From: an uncultured Eubacteriales bacterium
GTDB taxonomy: Bacteria > Bacillota > Clostridia > Oscillospirales > Oscillospiraceae
Length of the DNA: 6,140 nt
Assembly: GCA_900554275.1 (NCBI GenBank)
Contig: USGS01000084.1
Span: 1-6,140 of the forward strand
Reading direction: 5' to 3'
Position numbers and translations under genes: made by a program. The notes under the pieces are model-generated. The model was not told the origin of the DNA. It made no database searches and saw only the letters and a list, made by a program, of their open reading frames with translations. Each line of letters opens with the position of its first letter. The stretch's first letter is position 1. This document shows, in pieces, positions 1 to 5,903 of this stretch.

Positions 1-1518
1 ACCGCCTTCGGCCAGTGGACGCTGCGACCCTGGCCGCTGCTGGTGACGCTGCTGTGCGCCGCCGCCCTCTGCGCGCTGGACATCTACGTGGGCCGCCCCC
101 TGGCGGATAAGCTCTCCCAGCGTATGAAGACCGTCAACATCATCCTCCTGGCCGCCCTGGCCGCTGTGGCCGCCCTTGTGGTGCTGGCGGTGAGCTGGAC
201 CGGCCCGGCCACCCTCCAGCCCGGCGAGACCATCACCCGCGGCGCGTACCTCACCGAGGGTGACTATACCCTCTCCGTCACCGCCGACGGCCCCGTCTCC
301 GTCACCGTCCTCACCCAGACGGAGGAGGACGCCATCATGAACACCAAGCAGACGGCCTACACCGGCCCTGCCGACGGCGCATCCTTCACCGCCCCGGCAG
401 GCAACCGCTCCGTCACCTTCGTCCTTACCGCCGACAGCGCCGTCCGCGTCACCGCCGTCTCCTACGGCGGCGCGGCCTCCGGCGCACTGAAGCTGAATTA
501 CAAGCTGCTGCCCGAGGCCATCGCCGAGCGTATCCAAAACCTCTTCTCCGAGGGCAACGTGGTCCAGCGCCTGGTCTACTGCGCCGACGGCTTGAAGCTC
601 TTCCAGCGCAGTCCCATCGTGGGCGTGGGCATGGGCGGCTTTGAGAACGGTATCTACAGCGTCCAGACCTACCACTACGAGACGAAATACGTCCACAACC
701 ACTATATCCAGTCCCTGGTGGATACCGGTGTCCTGGGCTGCGTTCTGTGGCTGGGTCTGCTGCTCTCCAGCGCCGCCGCCAGCCTCCGCCTGTGGCGCAA
801 GGGCAAGGACGGCCAGCCCCATCCCATGACCGCCGCTCTGGGCGCGGCGCTGCTGTTCGTGATGATCCACGCCGCCGTGGAGGTGGATTTCTCCAGCGGC
901 TACTTCCTGCCCTTCGGCATCGGCGCGTTCGCCGTCATCAGCCTCACCTGCGGCCAGCTCGCGCCCGTCCCCAGGCTGGGCGATATGCCCCGCCGCCTGC
1001 TGGTCTGGGCCGCCGCTCTGTGCCTGGCCGTGTTCGGCGTGCTGCTCAGCATGAATATGCGCGCCGCCGTGCTGGCCCAGCAGCGCGACTACAACTCCAT
1101 CGCCCAGGCCGCGGATCTTGACCCCTACGAGTGGGCCGACTATGAGCTGTCCTACGTGATGGCCGCCTCGGCGGAGGAGAACCTGCCCGACGATATGCGC
1201 GCCGTCATGGAGCGCTACCTGGCCGACCTGGCAGCCCTGCACTCCAACTCCGTCCCCCGCTATCTGGCCCGCTGCTACTTCAACCTGAACGACGTGGACA
1301 ATGGCTTTGCCATGCTGGAGCAGTACGTGGACTACACCCCCTCCGACCCGGCCACCTGGGAAAACAGCTTCCGCGTCGCCATGGAGTACGACGACGGCTC
1401 GGATGCCTTCCGCCAGGGCGTGGCCGCCCTGGCCCAGCGCCTCAGCCACTGGAACGACGCCAACCTGGGCACGATCACCCTGCCCGAGGACGTGCAGGCA
1501 TACCTGAATAAGCAGTGA
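1..1518 (+). CDS. O-antigen ligase/polymerase-like (Wzy_C family) membrane protein, 5'-truncated by window edge
   Basis: The frame is open from base 1, so the GTG at 43 is probably not the true start; 505 codons are visible. The likely role is transfer or polymerisation of lipid-linked glycan outside the membrane. In order from base 1: hydrophobic segments at about codons 11-31 and 44-66; a Thr/Val/Gly-rich, beta-strand-like stretch at about 68-165; the Wzy_C signature at 201-240, with FQRSPIVGVGMGGF and the family's HN (His232-Asn233) followed by LVDTGVLG; then membrane segments at about 239-262, 276-295, 300-320 and 333-351. The C-terminal 150 residues look helical and TPR-like (LARCYFNLNDVDNGFAMLEQY). 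The Wzy_C match is family knowledge. Whether it is a polymerase, a ligase or a protein glycosyltransferase cannot be decided from sequence. It precedes a polysaccharide operon but is separated from it by a terminator and a promoter. The N-terminal membrane half lies outside the window. Confidence 0.85.
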   Translation, partial: TAFGQWTLRPWPLLVTLLCAAALCALDIYVGRPLADKLSQRMKTVNIILLAALAAVAALVVLAVSWTGPATLQPGETITRGAYLTEGDYTLSVTADGPVSVTVLTQTEEDAIMNTKQTAYTGPADGASFTAPAGNRSVTFVLTADSAVRVTAVSYGGAASGALKLNYKLLPEAIAERIQNLFSEGNVVQRLVYCADGLKLFQRSPIVGVGMGGFENGIYSVQTYHYETKYVHNHYIQSLVDTGVLGCVLWLGLLLSSAAASLRLWRKGKDGQPHPMTAALGAALLFVMIHAAVEVDFSSGYFLPFGIGAFAVISLTCGQLAPVPRLGDMPRRLLVWAAALCLAVFGVLLSMNMRAAVLAQQRDYNSIAQAADLDPYEWADYELSYVMAASAEENLPDDMRAVMERYLADLAALHSNSVPRYLARCYFNLNDVDNGFAMLEQYVDYTPSDPATWENSFRVAMEYDDGSDAFRQGVAALAQRLSHWNDANLGTITLPEDVQAYLNKQ

Positions 1519-1523
1519 CCCCC

Positions 1524-1557
1524 GGCGGCAGACACAGGGACGTGTCTGCCGCCTTTT
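1524..1557 (+). terminator. Rho-independent terminator of the Wzy-like gene
   Basis: A perfect 12-bp stem (GGCGGCAGACAC with GTGTCTGCCGCC) encloses a 6-base loop, AGGGAC, and is followed by TTTT. It lies six bases after the TGA stop. The U tract is short, so termination may be partial. The right arm and tail recur at 1646-1666. Confidence 0.8.
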
Positions 1558-1666
1558 CCCTGCGCCGCCTCCTCCATTCTGTCATTCCGAGGCGCACAGC
1601 GCCGTGGGAATCCGCGCTCCTCAAGACGCAGACCCGCGCAAAACCTGTCTGCCGCCTTTTCCCTGC
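1543..1666 (+). repeat. 21-bp direct repeat of terminator right arm (1543-1563 and 1646-1666)
   Basis: The sequence TGTCTGCCGCC plus TTTTCCCTGC occurs twice without mismatch, 103 bp apart. The first copy is the 3' arm and U tract of the terminator. The second copy lacks the full left arm but can pair GTCTGC (1647-1652) with GCAGAC (1628-1633), giving a weak second hairpin before TTTT. The 82 bases between the copies hold a REP-like sequence. This is compatible with a duplication, or with insertion of a small repeat unit that carried a flank copy with it. Confidence 0.75.
1581..1614. repeat. REP-like intergenic palindromic repeat
   Basis: The sequence opens with GTCATTCCGAGGCGC and closes with GCGCCGTGGGAATCCG, an imperfect palindrome with ATTCC/GGAAT ends and GGCGC/GCGCC inner arms. 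The general form 'GTCATTCCGAG...GGAATC' recalls dispersed intergenic repeats found in many Firmicutes. That comparison is from memory, not from a search. No coding potential is apparent. Confidence 0.55.
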
Positions 1667-1684
1667 ATCGCCAATGGAAAACGG

Positions 1685-1713
1685 TTGCTTTTGCCGAAAC
1701 AGATTGCTATAAT
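1685..1713 (+). promoter_or_regulatory. Sigma-A-type promoter with extended -10 for the polysaccharide operon
   Basis: TTGCTT (1685-1690) lies 17 bases before a perfect TATAAT (1708-1713). A TGC directly upstream of the -10 makes an extended -10. Transcription should start near 1720, giving a leader of about 37 bases. It is the only strong promoter seen before the three-gene operon and lies in AT-richer DNA than its surroundings. Confidence 0.8.
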
Positions 1714-1738
1714 GAACGCAAAGCCTTTATTATAGCAA
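1704..1738. promoter_or_regulatory. Perfect 10-bp inverted repeat across the operon's -10 and start site (candidate operator)
   Basis: TTGCTATAAT (1704-1713) and ATTATAGCAA (1729-1738) are exact reverse complements separated by 15 bases. The left arm contains the -10 hexamer and the right arm lies in the early transcribed leader, so the predicted start site falls between them. A dimeric repressor bound here would block initiation. Alternatively, the right arm is a mirrored -10 for the minus strand, although no good minus-strand -35 is present. The regulator is unknown. Confidence 0.5.
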
Positions 1739-1756
1739 CATTCAGGAGGACTCCCC

Positions 1757-2872
1757 ATGCCATCCGTCTTATACACCGCGTCCACCTTCTCCCATATCGT
1801 CAGCTTCCACCTGCCCTACCTCCGCCGCTTCCGCGAGCTGGGCTGGCAGGTGGAGGTGGCCTGCGGCGGCGCGATGCGGGACATCCCCTACGCCGACGCG
1901 GTGCGGGAGCTGCCCCTTGCCAAGAGCATCACCGCCCCGGCCAACTTCCGGGCTGCCCGTATGCTCCGCGCCATGATGGAGCGGGAAAACTACGATCTGG
2001 TCATCACCCATACCTCGCTGGCCTCCTTTTTCACCCGCTGGGCCGCCCGGGGCATGAAGCACCGTCCGCCTATCGTCAACGTCATGCACGGCTACTTATT
2101 CGATGACCGCACCACCGGTCTGAAGAAGCTGCTGCTCCCCGCGGCGGAGAAGCTCACTGCCCCCCAGACTGACCTGCTGCTCACTATGAACGCGTGGGAC
2201 GATCGCTGGGCACGGGAGCACCATGCCGCTCGCCGCATCGAATTCATCCCCGGCATGGGCGTGGCGCTGGACCGCTTTGCGGCCCCGCCGGAGACCCGTG
2301 ACGCCATGCGTCGGAGGCTGGACCTCGGGCCGGACGACGTGGCCCTCATCTACCCGGCGGAGTTCTCCGAGCGCAAGAACCAGGCCATGCTCCTTCGCGC
2401 CATGCCGTCTCTGCCCGCCAACGTGAAGCTCCTGCTCCCCGGACGGGGGGCGCTGCTGGAGGATATGCAGGCCCTGTCCCGCTCTCTGGGGCTGGAGGGC
2501 CGCGTCCTGTTCCCCGGACAGGTGTCCGACATTCCCGACTGGCTGGCCGCGTCGGACATCGCCGTGTCCGCCAGCCGCTCCGAGGGCCTGCCCTTCAACA
2601 TCATGGAGGCCATGGCCGCCGGGCTGCCGGCGGTGGCCAGTGACGTAAAGGGCCACACCGATCTGATCACGGAAGGGGAGACCGGCCTCCTCTTCCCCTA
2701 TGACGACGAAAATGCCTTCACCGCCGCCGTCCGCCGTTTGGTAACGGACAGCGCCCTCCGCGCCCAAATGGGCCGCGCCGGCCAACAGCAGGTACAGCGC
2801 TGCCGGCTGGAGGATGTGCTGCCCCGGGTGATGGAACTCTATTTATCTGCTGCAAAGGAAACGAATACATGA
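1757..2872 (+). CDS. GT4-family (GT-B fold) glycosyltransferase for surface polysaccharide
   Basis: The 371-residue length is typical of retaining GT4 glycosyltransferases, which transfer a sugar from a nucleotide donor to a lipid-linked acceptor at the cytoplasmic membrane face. The N-terminal half is an acceptor-domain Rossmann unit (VLYTASTFSHIVSFHLPYLRRF, with VNVMHGYLF near residue 110). The C-terminal half holds the donor site: EFSERKNQ around Glu202 and Lys207, LLLPGRG, and the EX7E motif Glu276-Glu284 in SEGLPFNIMEAMAAGLPAVA. This layout resembles CapM/PglA-type enzymes. The start is fixed by AGGAGGA at 1744-1750, six bases before the ATG. The stop overlaps the next start by four bases (ATGA), indicating translational coupling. 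Neither donor sugar nor linkage can be read from the sequence. Confidence 0.9.
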   Translation: MPSVLYTASTFSHIVSFHLPYLRRFRELGWQVEVACGGAMRDIPYADAVRELPLAKSITAPANFRAARMLRAMMERENYDLVITHTSLASFFTRWAARGMKHRPPIVNVMHGYLFDDRTTGLKKLLLPAAEKLTAPQTDLLLTMNAWDDRWAREHHAARRIEFIPGMGVALDRFAAPPETRDAMRRRLDLGPDDVALIYPAEFSERKNQAMLLRAMPSLPANVKLLLPGRGALLEDMQALSRSLGLEGRVLFPGQVSDIPDWLAASDIAVSASRSEGLPFNIMEAMAAGLPAVASDVKGHTDLITEGETGLLFPYDDENAFTAAVRRLVTDSALRAQMGRAGQQQVQRCRLEDVLPRVMELYLSAAKETNT

Positions 2873-4290
2873 TACGGGAAAACCAACGACTGCTGAACCA
2901 ACTGCATGTCATCACCGACGCCCTGGCGGTGCTGCTGGCCATGTTAGCAGCCTACTGGCTGCGCTTCAGCCTGTTCCGCGGCGACCGGGCCATGCCTCTG
3001 AGCCACTATGTGTGGCTGGGGCTGGGCGCGGCGGTGCTCACGCTCATCGTGTTTGCCGTGGCGGGGCTGTATACCTCCTTCCGCACCGTCCGCTTCCATG
3101 TGGAGGCGGGCCGGGTGGCGGCGCTGGACCTGCTGGTGGCCCTTATCGTCATGGCCGCCATGTACGTCCTCCGCTTTGAGGATACCTCCCGCTGGACGGT
3201 GGCGTTCTTCTACGCCGTCAGCACCCTGCTGCTGACGGGCAAGCGGGCCGTCCTCCGTACCCTGCTGCGCCATTACCGCGCCATGGGCTACAATCAAAAG
3301 CGCGTCCTGCTGGTGGGTCACGGTGACAGCGCGGAGCTGTACCTGAAAAAGGTGGCCTCGGACAGGAATCTCGGCTTTCAGGTGGTGGGCTGCGTGTCGG
3401 ACAAGCCCCGCTGGAAAAGCCTGCCCTACTGCGGCGGCTACGACAGGCTGGACGATGCCTTCGCGCAGACGCACCCCGACGAGGTGGTGGTGGCTTTGTC
3501 CGCCGACGAGAGCGACCGTATGCCCGCCATCATCCACGCCTGCGAGAAGGACGGCACCAAGGTGTCTGTCATCCCGTTCTACGCCCGCTATATGCCCTCC
3601 GACCCCCAGGTGGACAGCATCAACGGCCTGCCCCTCATCAACCTGCGCCGCGTGCCGCTGGACAACCTGGGCAACGCCTTTGTCAAGCGGGCCATGGACA
3701 TCGTCTGCTCCCTGTTCCTTATTATCCTCACCTCGCCCCTGATGCTCATCGCCGCCATCGGCGTCAAGCTGTCCTCTCCCGGCCCGGTCATCTTCAGGCA
3801 GGAGCGGGTGGGCAAGGACAAAAAGCCGTTTTATATGTACAAGTTCCGCTCCATGCGGGTCAACGCCCGGGAAAATACCGGCTGGAGCAGGAATGAGGAC
3901 GACCGCAAGACCTGGTTCGGCGCTCTCATCCGCAAATGCTCCGTGGACGAGCTGCCCCAGTTCTTCAACGTCCTCAAGGGCGACATGAGCCTTATTGGCC
4001 CGAGCCCGGAGCTGCCCTACTTCGTGGAGCAGTTCAAGGAGGACATCCCCCGCTATATGGTCAAGCACCAGATCCGTCCCGGCATCACCGGCTGGGCGCA
4101 GGTCAACGGCCTTCGCGGCGACACCTCCATCGAAAAGCGCATCGAGTACGACCTGTATTACATCGAGAACTGGACGCTGGCCTTCGACCTCCGTATTCTC
4201 ATCATGACCGCGTTCTGTATGTTCAACAAGGAAAAGGTGAACGGCCCGTCTCCCAAGTCCAGGAAGGACGAGCTGGCAGAGAAAAAATAA
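2869..4290 (+). CDS. Polyprenyl glycosylphosphotransferase (initiating sugar-1-phosphate transferase, WcaJ/WbaP type)
   Basis: It should transfer a hexose-1-phosphate from a UDP-sugar to undecaprenyl phosphate, the first committed step of exopolysaccharide or capsule synthesis. The 473-residue length fits the long PNPT class. In order: four hydrophobic segments at about residues 12-30, 45-66, 83-103 and 108-127; a Rossmann-like CoA_binding_3 region starting at RVLLVGHGDSAE (145-156); then the catalytic module from KRAMDIVCSLF (273 onward), with SPGPVIFRQERVG, YKFRSM, the catalytic Asp360-Glu361 in DELPQ, KGDMSLIGP, RPGITGWAQVNG and RIEYDLYYIENW near the C terminus. The usual GPRPE reads GPSPE here (Ser379). 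The start overlaps the upstream stop by four bases and has AAAGGAA eight bases before it. The C-terminal block is most like WcaJ-type glucose transferases, but the sugar is uncertain. Confidence 0.93.
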   Translation: MIRENQRLLNQLHVITDALAVLLAMLAAYWLRFSLFRGDRAMPLSHYVWLGLGAAVLTLIVFAVAGLYTSFRTVRFHVEAGRVAALDLLVALIVMAAMYVLRFEDTSRWTVAFFYAVSTLLLTGKRAVLRTLLRHYRAMGYNQKRVLLVGHGDSAELYLKKVASDRNLGFQVVGCVSDKPRWKSLPYCGGYDRLDDAFAQTHPDEVVVALSADESDRMPAIIHACEKDGTKVSVIPFYARYMPSDPQVDSINGLPLINLRRVPLDNLGNAFVKRAMDIVCSLFLIILTSPLMLIAAIGVKLSSPGPVIFRQERVGKDKKPFYMYKFRSMRVNARENTGWSRNEDDRKTWFGALIRKCSVDELPQFFNVLKGDMSLIGPSPELPYFVEQFKEDIPRYMVKHQIRPGITGWAQVNGLRGDTSIEKRIEYDLYYIENWTLAFDLRILIMTAFCMFNKEKVNGPSPKSRKDELAEKK

Positions 4291-4302
4291 GGAGAGAACT
4301 GT

Positions 4303-5307
4303 ATGGCTTACTGTGTCCTGCTCACCGGCGGCGCCGGCTTTATCGGATCTCACACGGCGGTGGAGCTGCTCCAGTCCGGCTATGACGTGGTCATTGCCGA
4401 CGATCTCAGCAACTGCACCCCGGACGTAACGGAGCGCATCGGCCGCATCACCGGCCGCGCCCCGGCCTTTCACAGGGTGGACGTGACCGACCGTGCCGCG
4501 CTGGAGGAGGTGTTCGAGCAGTACGATTTCGACGCCGTCATCCACTTCGCCGGCTTCAAGGCCGTGGGCGAATCGGTGAAGCAGCCGCTGAAGTACTACC
4601 GCAATAATCTGGACACCACCCTCACGCTGCTGGAGACCATGGCCTATCACGGCGTGAATACCATCGTGTTCAGCTCCTCCGCCACGGTTTACGGCGTGCC
4701 GGAGCGCGTTCCCCTCACCGAGGACATGCCCACCGGCTGCACCAACCCCTACGGCTGGACGAAATATATGATCGAGCAGATCCTCCGGGATCAGGCCGCC
4801 GCCCACCCGGAGCTGTCGGTGGTGCTGCTGCGCTATTTCAACCCCATCGGCGCCCACCCCTCCGGCTTGATCGGCGAGCTGCCCCAGGGCATTCCCAATA
4901 ATCTGCTGCCCTATGTCTCCGGCGTGGCCTCCGGCAGGTTGGAAAAGCTCCATGTGTTCGGCGACGATTACCCCACCCCCGACGGCACCGGCGTCCGGGA
5001 CTACATCCACGTGGTGGACCTGGCCCGCGGCCACCTGGCCGCCCTGCGCTACGCCGCCGCCCACCCCGGCGCGGAGGTGTTCAACCTGGGTACGGGCCGC
5101 GGCTACAGCGTGCTGGACATCGTCCGCGCGTTTGAAGCGGCCAACCACGTCTCCGTCCCCTACGTCATCGCCCCCCGGCGCCCCGGCGATGTGGCTGAGT
5201 GCTACGCTGCCACGGAAAAGGCGGAAAAGCTGCTGGGCTGGCGTGCGGAAAAGACGCTGGAGGAGATGTGCCGCGACGCCTGGCGCTGGGAAACGTCTCT
5301 ATCATAA
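4303..5307 (+). CDS. galE: UDP-glucose 4-epimerase (extended SDR), probably also accepting UDP-GlcNAc
   Basis: It interconverts UDP-Glc and UDP-Gal using tightly bound NAD in the cytosol, supplying sugar donors to the operon. Length (334 residues) matches GalE. Visible elements: NAD-binding TGGAGFIGS (residues 8-16), VIHFAGFKAVGES, the SSSATVYG block with the catalytic Ser at 126, the Tyr150-xxx-Lys154 pair in NPYGWTK, RYFNPIGAHPSG, GTGVRDYIHVVDLA, FNLGTG and RRPGDVAECYA. Cys300 aligns with E. coli Tyr299, the residue that excludes N-acetylated sugars; a small residue there is associated with bifunctional Glc/GlcNAc epimerases such as human GALE. This last point is inference. AAGGAGAG at 4289-4296 lies six bases before the ATG, twelve bases after the upstream stop. 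It is the last gene before the operon's terminator. Confidence 0.95.
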   Translation: MAYCVLLTGGAGFIGSHTAVELLQSGYDVVIADDLSNCTPDVTERIGRITGRAPAFHRVDVTDRAALEEVFEQYDFDAVIHFAGFKAVGESVKQPLKYYRNNLDTTLTLLETMAYHGVNTIVFSSSATVYGVPERVPLTEDMPTGCTNPYGWTKYMIEQILRDQAAAHPELSVVLLRYFNPIGAHPSGLIGELPQGIPNNLLPYVSGVASGRLEKLHVFGDDYPTPDGTGVRDYIHVVDLARGHLAALRYAAAHPGAEVFNLGTGRGYSVLDIVRAFEAANHVSVPYVIAPRRPGDVAECYAATEKAEKLLGWRAEKTLEEMCRDAWRWETSLS

Positions 5308-5317
5308 TACGCCCTGT

Positions 5318-5352
5318 GGGAGGCCCGGCATCCGGCTGGGCTTCCCTTTTTT
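5318..5352 (+). terminator. Rho-independent terminator of the polysaccharide operon
   Basis: GGGAGGCCCGGC (5318-5329) pairs with GCTGGGCTTCCC (5335-5346) over 12 bp, including two G-U pairs. The loop is ATCCG and T6 follows (5347-5352). It begins ten bases after the galE stop. Confidence 0.92.
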
Positions 5353-5360
5353 AAGACTTC

Positions 5361-5430
5361 TCCACGTTTCTATAAGGTCTTGTATGCGTTTTCCCCCGTG
5401 TGCTTTCTGGTTCTTCCATGTTTTTATAAG
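5361..5430 (+). repeat. Imperfect 16-bp direct repeat upstream of the SASP gene
   Basis: TCCACGTTTCTATAAG (5361-5376) and TCCATGTTTTTATAAG (5415-5430) differ at two positions, both C/T, and sit 54 bp apart. The region is AT-richer than its surroundings. Both end in TATAAG, which could serve as a -10, but neither has a convincing -35 at the right distance. They could be binding sites or a chance match in skewed sequence. Otherwise the 5353-5484 stretch shows no gene. Confidence 0.4.
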
Positions 5431-5484
5431 AAAAATTCAAGCTGTTTTTGCCTCTATCCCGGAGAAATTACCAGTTTTGCTCCT

Positions 5485-5513
5485 GCATAATGCGGCTTTC
5501 ACGGGCCATGCTA
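5485..5513 (+). promoter_or_regulatory. Sigma-G-like (forespore) promoter of the SASP gene
   Basis: GCATA (5485-5489), 17 bases, then CATGCTA (5507-5513). Both boxes fit the known Bacillus sigma-G consensus (about GMATR and CATNMTA, 17-18 base spacing) at every position. Transcription should start near 5520, giving a leader of about 50 bases. Its place directly before a spore-protein gene, a classic sigma-G target, supports the call. Confidence 0.75.
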
Positions 5514-5554
5514 CGATTGCGATACCCAAACACGGGCACTCGCCCGAACCGTAT

Positions 5555-5562
5555 GAAAGGAG
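5555..5562 (+). promoter_or_regulatory. Ribosome binding site fixing the SASP start
   Basis: GAAAGGAG lies eight bases before the ATG at 5571. The same frame is open further upstream with an ATG at 5448, but that start has no such site and lies upstream of the sigma-G promoter, so translation must begin at 5571. Confidence 0.85.
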
Positions 5563-5570
5563 CAAAAACT

Positions 5571-5768
5571 ATGTCTGCCAAGAATAATAACAAGCTGAAC
5601 GTCCCCGAGGCCAAGGCCGCTATGAACAAGTTCAAGATGGAGGCCGCCTCCGAGGTCGGCGTGAACCTGAAGGAAGGCTATAACGGCCACCTGACCAGCC
5701 GCGAGGCCGGCTCTGTGGGCGGCCAGATGGTCAAGAAGATGATCGAGTCCTACGAGAAGAACCTGTAA
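5571..5768 (+). CDS. Alpha/beta-type small acid-soluble spore protein (SASP)
   Basis: SASPs coat and protect spore DNA and are degraded by the GPR protease at germination to supply amino acids. The product is 65 residues, within the usual 60-75. It shows both family signatures: the GPR-site region FKMEAASEVGV (residues 21-31, expected cut after Glu24) and the DNA-binding C-terminal block SREAGSVGGQMVKKMI (43-58). The N terminus is Asn/Lys-rich (SAKNNNKLNVPEAK). It is a single-gene unit between a sigma-G-like promoter and a strong terminator, so it should be made only in the forespore. Its frame is also open upstream, but those codons have no RBS and no family similarity. The residue after the expected cut is Ala, where Ile or Phe is more common. 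Confidence 0.95.
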   Translation: MSAKNNNKLNVPEAKAAMNKFKMEAASEVGVNLKEGYNGHLTSREAGSVGGQMVKKMIESYEKNL

Positions 5769-5789
5769 CCGGGAACTTTTCAGGCAACA

Positions 5790-5825
5790 AAAGCAGGGCC
5801 TGCGGCACGCCGCAGGCCCTGCTTT
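5790..5825. terminator. Perfect 16-bp terminator hairpin after the SASP gene
   Basis: AAAGCAGGGCCTGCGG (5790-5805) and CCGCAGGCCCTGCTTT (5810-5825) are exact complements with a CACG tetraloop. The + strand U tract is only the TTT within the stem end. The AAAA at 5789-5792 gives a U tract on the other strand, so it could act in both directions. It insulates the spore gene from the tRNA promoter. Confidence 0.85.
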
Positions 5826-5831
5826 GCGTAC

Positions 5832-5883
5832 CACATTTCACCGTGGAAGCCAAAACATTCCTTGCACCGCCGGTGGAAATGTG
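5832..5883. repeat. Bulged inverted repeat framing the tRNA promoter
   Basis: CACATTTC plus ACCG (5832-5843) is complementary to CGGT plus GAAATGTG (5871-5883), with one unpaired G at 5875. The -35 box lies in the loop and the right arm ends within the extended -10. It could be a regulatory dyad or chance; no regulator is known. Confidence 0.4.
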
Positions 5884-5890
5884 CTACAAT
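5862..5890 (+). promoter_or_regulatory. Sigma-A-type promoter of the tRNA unit
   Basis: TTGCAC (5862-5867), 17 bases, then TACAAT (5885-5890), preceded by TGC as an extended -10. Transcription should start near 5897, only about seven bases before the first tRNA-like sequence, as expected for a stable-RNA promoter. Confidence 0.8.
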
Positions 5891-5903
5891 ACACGGCGTA
5901 TAT

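Noticed and set aside
1515..1712. A 65-codon + strand frame between the Wzy-like gene and the glycosyltransferase
   Set aside because: It runs through the terminator hairpin and the REP-like repeat, ends in the promoter, and has no RBS or family similarity.
1729..1757. A divergent minus-strand promoter from the inverted -10
   Set aside because: The mirrored TATAAT is perfect, but the bases at the -35 distance (TGGGGA) are a poor match and no minus-strand gene lies downstream.
2096..2785. A 229-codon minus-strand frame opposite the glycosyltransferase
   Set aside because: Same reason: low-complexity composition opposite a well-supported GT4 gene, with no motif.
2944..5148. A 734-codon open frame on the minus strand opposite the sugar transferase and galE
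   Set aside because: It is antisense to two genes with clear catalytic motifs, is rich in Gly, Ala, His, Val and Gln with no recognisable domain, and is the usual by-product of high-GC third-position bias.
5448..5570. A longer N terminus for the SASP starting at 5448
   Set aside because: It lies upstream of the sigma-G-like promoter, lacks an RBS, and the SASP family begins at MSAKNNN-type sequence, matching the ATG at 5571.
4913..5587. A 224-codon + strand frame overlapping the end of galE and the intergenic region
   Set aside because: It is an out-of-frame shadow rich in Pro, Thr, Arg and Trp that crosses the operon terminator.
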